Part shown: in pieces, positions 13,148-14,516 of the stretch
Layout of the letters: the number at the start of each line of letters is the position of its first letter
Position numbering within the stretch: position 1 is the stretch's first letter
From: Deltaproteobacteria bacterium
GTDB taxonomy: Bacteria; Desulfobacterota; Dissulfuribacteria; Dissulfuribacterales; S140-46
Reading direction: 5' to 3'
Assembly (NCBI GenBank): GCA_015491585.1
Contig: WFVQ01000226.1
Span: 1 to 14,516, forward strand
DNA: 14,516 bases
Notes under the pieces: model-generated
What the model was told of the DNA's origin: nothing
What the model saw: the letters and a program-made list of their open reading frames with translations, nothing else
Databases searched by the model: none
Position numbers and translations under genes: made by a program

Positions 13148-14202
13148 CACTTACTGCTGTTCATCATGTTCTCAACGGCGTGGGCGATCTCTTTAAAAAC
13201 TCTCGCCGCTTCGCCTTCGCCCTTCAAGGCCACCGGCGTGCCATTGTCCCCCCCTTCTCTCACCTGGGATTCCATAGGGATTTTCCCCAATAGAGGGACC
13301 TTGAATGCCTTCGCCATCTTGTCGCCTCCGCCTGAACCGAAGATTTCCATGACCTCCCCTGTTCCAGGCACTTTTAGGTACGACATATTTTCCACTATCC
13401 CGAGAATAGGGGTATTGTTGGCCTTGAATAGGCCGATTGCTCTGCGCACGTCGCTCATGGCCACCTTTTGAGGAGTGGTCACCACTATCACCCCCTTTAC
13501 AGGCACTGACTTTACGATAGTAAGCGCAGCATCGCCAGTGCCTGGCGGAAGATCTATTATCAGGTAATCCAGCCTCCCCCATTTCACCTTTCCCAAAAAC
13601 TCTTTGATGGCCTTGTTGACCAGGGGGCCCCTCCATACAATTGGTACCCCCTCGCCTGCCAGGGTTGCCGTGGACATCACCTTGATACCGTGATTTTCGA
13701 GGGGCAGCAGCATCCCCTGGGAACCCACCGGGCGTTCCTCTATGCCAAGCATGATGGGTATATCCGGCCCGTGGAGGTCTCCGTCGAGTATTCCCACTTC
13801 GTAGCCCAGCCCCTTGAGAGCGGCGGCCAGGTTTACGGCGACTGTGGTCTTCCCCACCCCGCCCTTTCCGCTGGCAACGGCAATAATGTGGGAGACCTCC
13901 TTTACTCCCTCCATAGGATCAAGTTCAGGACCGAAGATCCGTGCCCTCTGCTCACTCGTCATGGTCGTGAGCACAACCTCTACATCCTCCACTCCGTCCA
14001 CGGCCATGACCGCTTTCTCCACATCCTCTTTGATCTTGGATTTCAGGGGGCAGCCGGCCATTGTCAGGGCAACGGTTACCTTTACTGCACTTCCTGCTAT
14101 CTCGACACCGTCTATCATTCCCAGATCCACGAGGCTCTTGTTTAGCTCCGGATCGTTCACCTTTTTGAGTGCCTCTATGACCGCATCTTTGCTAACCGCC
14201 AT
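13147..14202 (-). CDS. mrp: Mrp/NBP35-family P-loop ATPase (iron-sulfur carrier type, ApbC-like) lacking the C-terminal CxxC
   Basis: A 351-residue cytoplasmic ATPase. Residues 1-95 are a MIP18/DUF59 domain with the conserved TMAGCPLK (48-55). Residues 104-345 are the ParA/MinD-like ATPase: deviant Walker A SGKGGVGKT (111-119), DGDLHGPDIP (140-149), Walker B region LIIDLPPGTGD (214-224) and VENMSY (270-275). Family members usually have CPxC just after ENMSY, binding a bridging 4Fe-4S cluster between subunits; here the sequence is LKVPGTGE and the protein has only one cysteine (Cys51). ATG 14202 is chosen because AGGAGC precedes it by 6 bases; an in-frame GTG at 14232 lacks a site. It follows trmO by 2 bases and shares a base with the next gene. 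The family is certain; a conventional Fe-S carrier role is doubtful. Confidence 0.94.
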   Translation of the reverse strand: MAVSKDAVIEALKKVNDPELNKSLVDLGMIDGVEIAGSAVKVTVALTMAGCPLKSKIKEDVEKAVMAVDGVEDVEVVLTTMTSEQRARIFGPELDPMEGVKEVSHIIAVASGKGGVGKTTVAVNLAAALKGLGYEVGILDGDLHGPDIPIMLGIEERPVGSQGMLLPLENHGIKVMSTATLAGEGVPIVWRGPLVNKAIKEFLGKVKWGRLDYLIIDLPPGTGDAALTIVKSVPVKGVIVVTTPQKVAMSDVRRAIGLFKANNTPILGIVENMSYLKVPGTGEVMEIFGSGGGDKMAKAFKVPLLGKIPMESQVREGGDNGTPVALKGEGEAARVFKEIAHAVENMMNSSK

Positions 14203-14204
14203 TT

Positions 14205-14516
14205 CTAAGCTCCTGTAGCATCTTCCTTCCACACCGGCTTGATGTCCAGAACCGGCGTCTTATCAAACATATCCAGCCCTTTAACCCTTAATGTCCCGGA
14301 TTCTCGATCGACGGCGAGCACCTGGACCACCGAAAGTCCGATTGGATTGGGACGTCTCGGCGAACATGTGCTGAACACGCCAAGGGCTTTATCTTTGTGA
14401 GGGGGTTTTTGGATCAGCATCTCCTTACGGAATGGGGGACTCTGATCGAAATAGAAGAGCACGATAACCCGATCCCCCTTCTCCACATCCCGCAAACCTG
14501 GAACGAACTCCGGGTG
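14205..14516 (-). CDS. trmO: tRNA (N6-threonylcarbamoyladenosine(37)-N6)-methyltransferase TrmO, C-terminal part (5' end outside the window)
   Basis: TrmO (TsaA/YaeB, UPF0066) uses S-adenosylmethionine to methylate t6A37 of threonine tRNA, improving decoding. The 103 visible residues read in frame from the window edge; none of the internal start codons is likely to be the true start, since HPEF and VPGLRDVEKGDRVIVLFYFD are family sequence. The signature STCSPRRPNPIGLSVV (49-64) and GLDMFDKTPVLDIKP (80-94) are clear. The far N-terminus, which contributes to the beta-barrel fold, is missing. It is the first visible gene of a minus-strand operon with mrp (2-base gap). Confidence 0.93.
   Translation of the reverse strand, partial: HPEFVPGLRDVEKGDRVIVLFYFDQSPPFRKEMLIQKPPHKDKALGVFSTCSPRRPNPIGLSVVQVLAVDRESGTLRVKGLDMFDKTPVLDIKPVWKEDATGA
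14209..14214 (-). promoter_or_regulatory. mrp ribosome binding site
   Basis: AGGAGC on the minus strand, 6 bases from ATG 14202 and within the last codons of trmO. It decides the mrp start against the in-frame GTG at 14232. Confidence 0.75.

Noticed and set aside
13147..13150. GTG at 13150 as the start of the orphan signalling gene
   Set aside because: The adjacent ATG at 13147 forms the common TGATG coupling with the mrp stop; the GTG would add only one residue.
1..14516. Insertion sequences, integrases or attachment sites, including at the tRNA
   Set aside because: No transposase or integrase motifs, no terminal inverted repeats, and no duplicate of the tRNA 3' end were seen by eye.

Overview
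The window looks like part of a bacterial chromosome from a motile, probably anaerobic bacterium. Its G+C content is moderately high by eye, with many AGG and ATA codons and strong AGGAGGTGA-type ribosome binding sites. A Synergistota member is my best guess from gene style and content: a Thermotoga-type DAHP synthase, a UPF0045 / small CXXC protein / polyferredoxin cluster, and a MotAB pair under a sigma-54-like promoter. This is inference, not a database result. All genes are compact and most overlap or abut their neighbours.

Positions 1-2387 (+) hold a three-gene operon: the C-terminal half of an adenosine deaminase (cut by the window edge), an unusual Nudix hydrolase, and a CARF-domain protein of the Csm6/APE2256 type with a C-terminal domain that is not recognisably HEPN. 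CARF domains sense the cyclic oligoadenylates made by type III CRISPR complexes, and deaminases that turn ATP into ITP are known antiviral effectors. The operon is therefore a good candidate for a nucleotide-depleting defence module. No cas genes or repeat array are visible here; the informative sequence lies to the left.

Positions 2388-3761 (+) hold a 19-codon mini-ORF, aroF (DAHP synthase with a regulatory N-terminal domain), tRNA-Cys(GCA) and a strong intrinsic terminator.

Positions 3800-10472 (+) form one tightly packed run of nine genes: trkA, trkH, a UPF0045/MTH1187 protein, a 47-residue membrane CXXC protein, a membrane polyferredoxin, rdgB, a 58-residue unknown, a SLOG-like protein and a CobD/HisC-type aminotransferase. 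Junctions are ATGA overlaps or gaps of up to 11 bases. The run combines potassium uptake, redox proteins, nucleotide-pool sanitation and cobamide or amino-acid metabolism.

Positions 10440-14516 lie on the minus strand. motA-motB converge on, and overlap, the aminotransferase gene by 33 bases; they are preceded by a near-consensus sigma-54 promoter. A second minus-strand operon reads trmO (cut by the window edge), mrp (a P-loop ATPase lacking the usual C-terminal CxxC) and an orphan protein with degenerate signalling domains ending in a histidine-kinase-like DHp helix pair without an ATPase domain. A hairpin terminator separates it from motAB.
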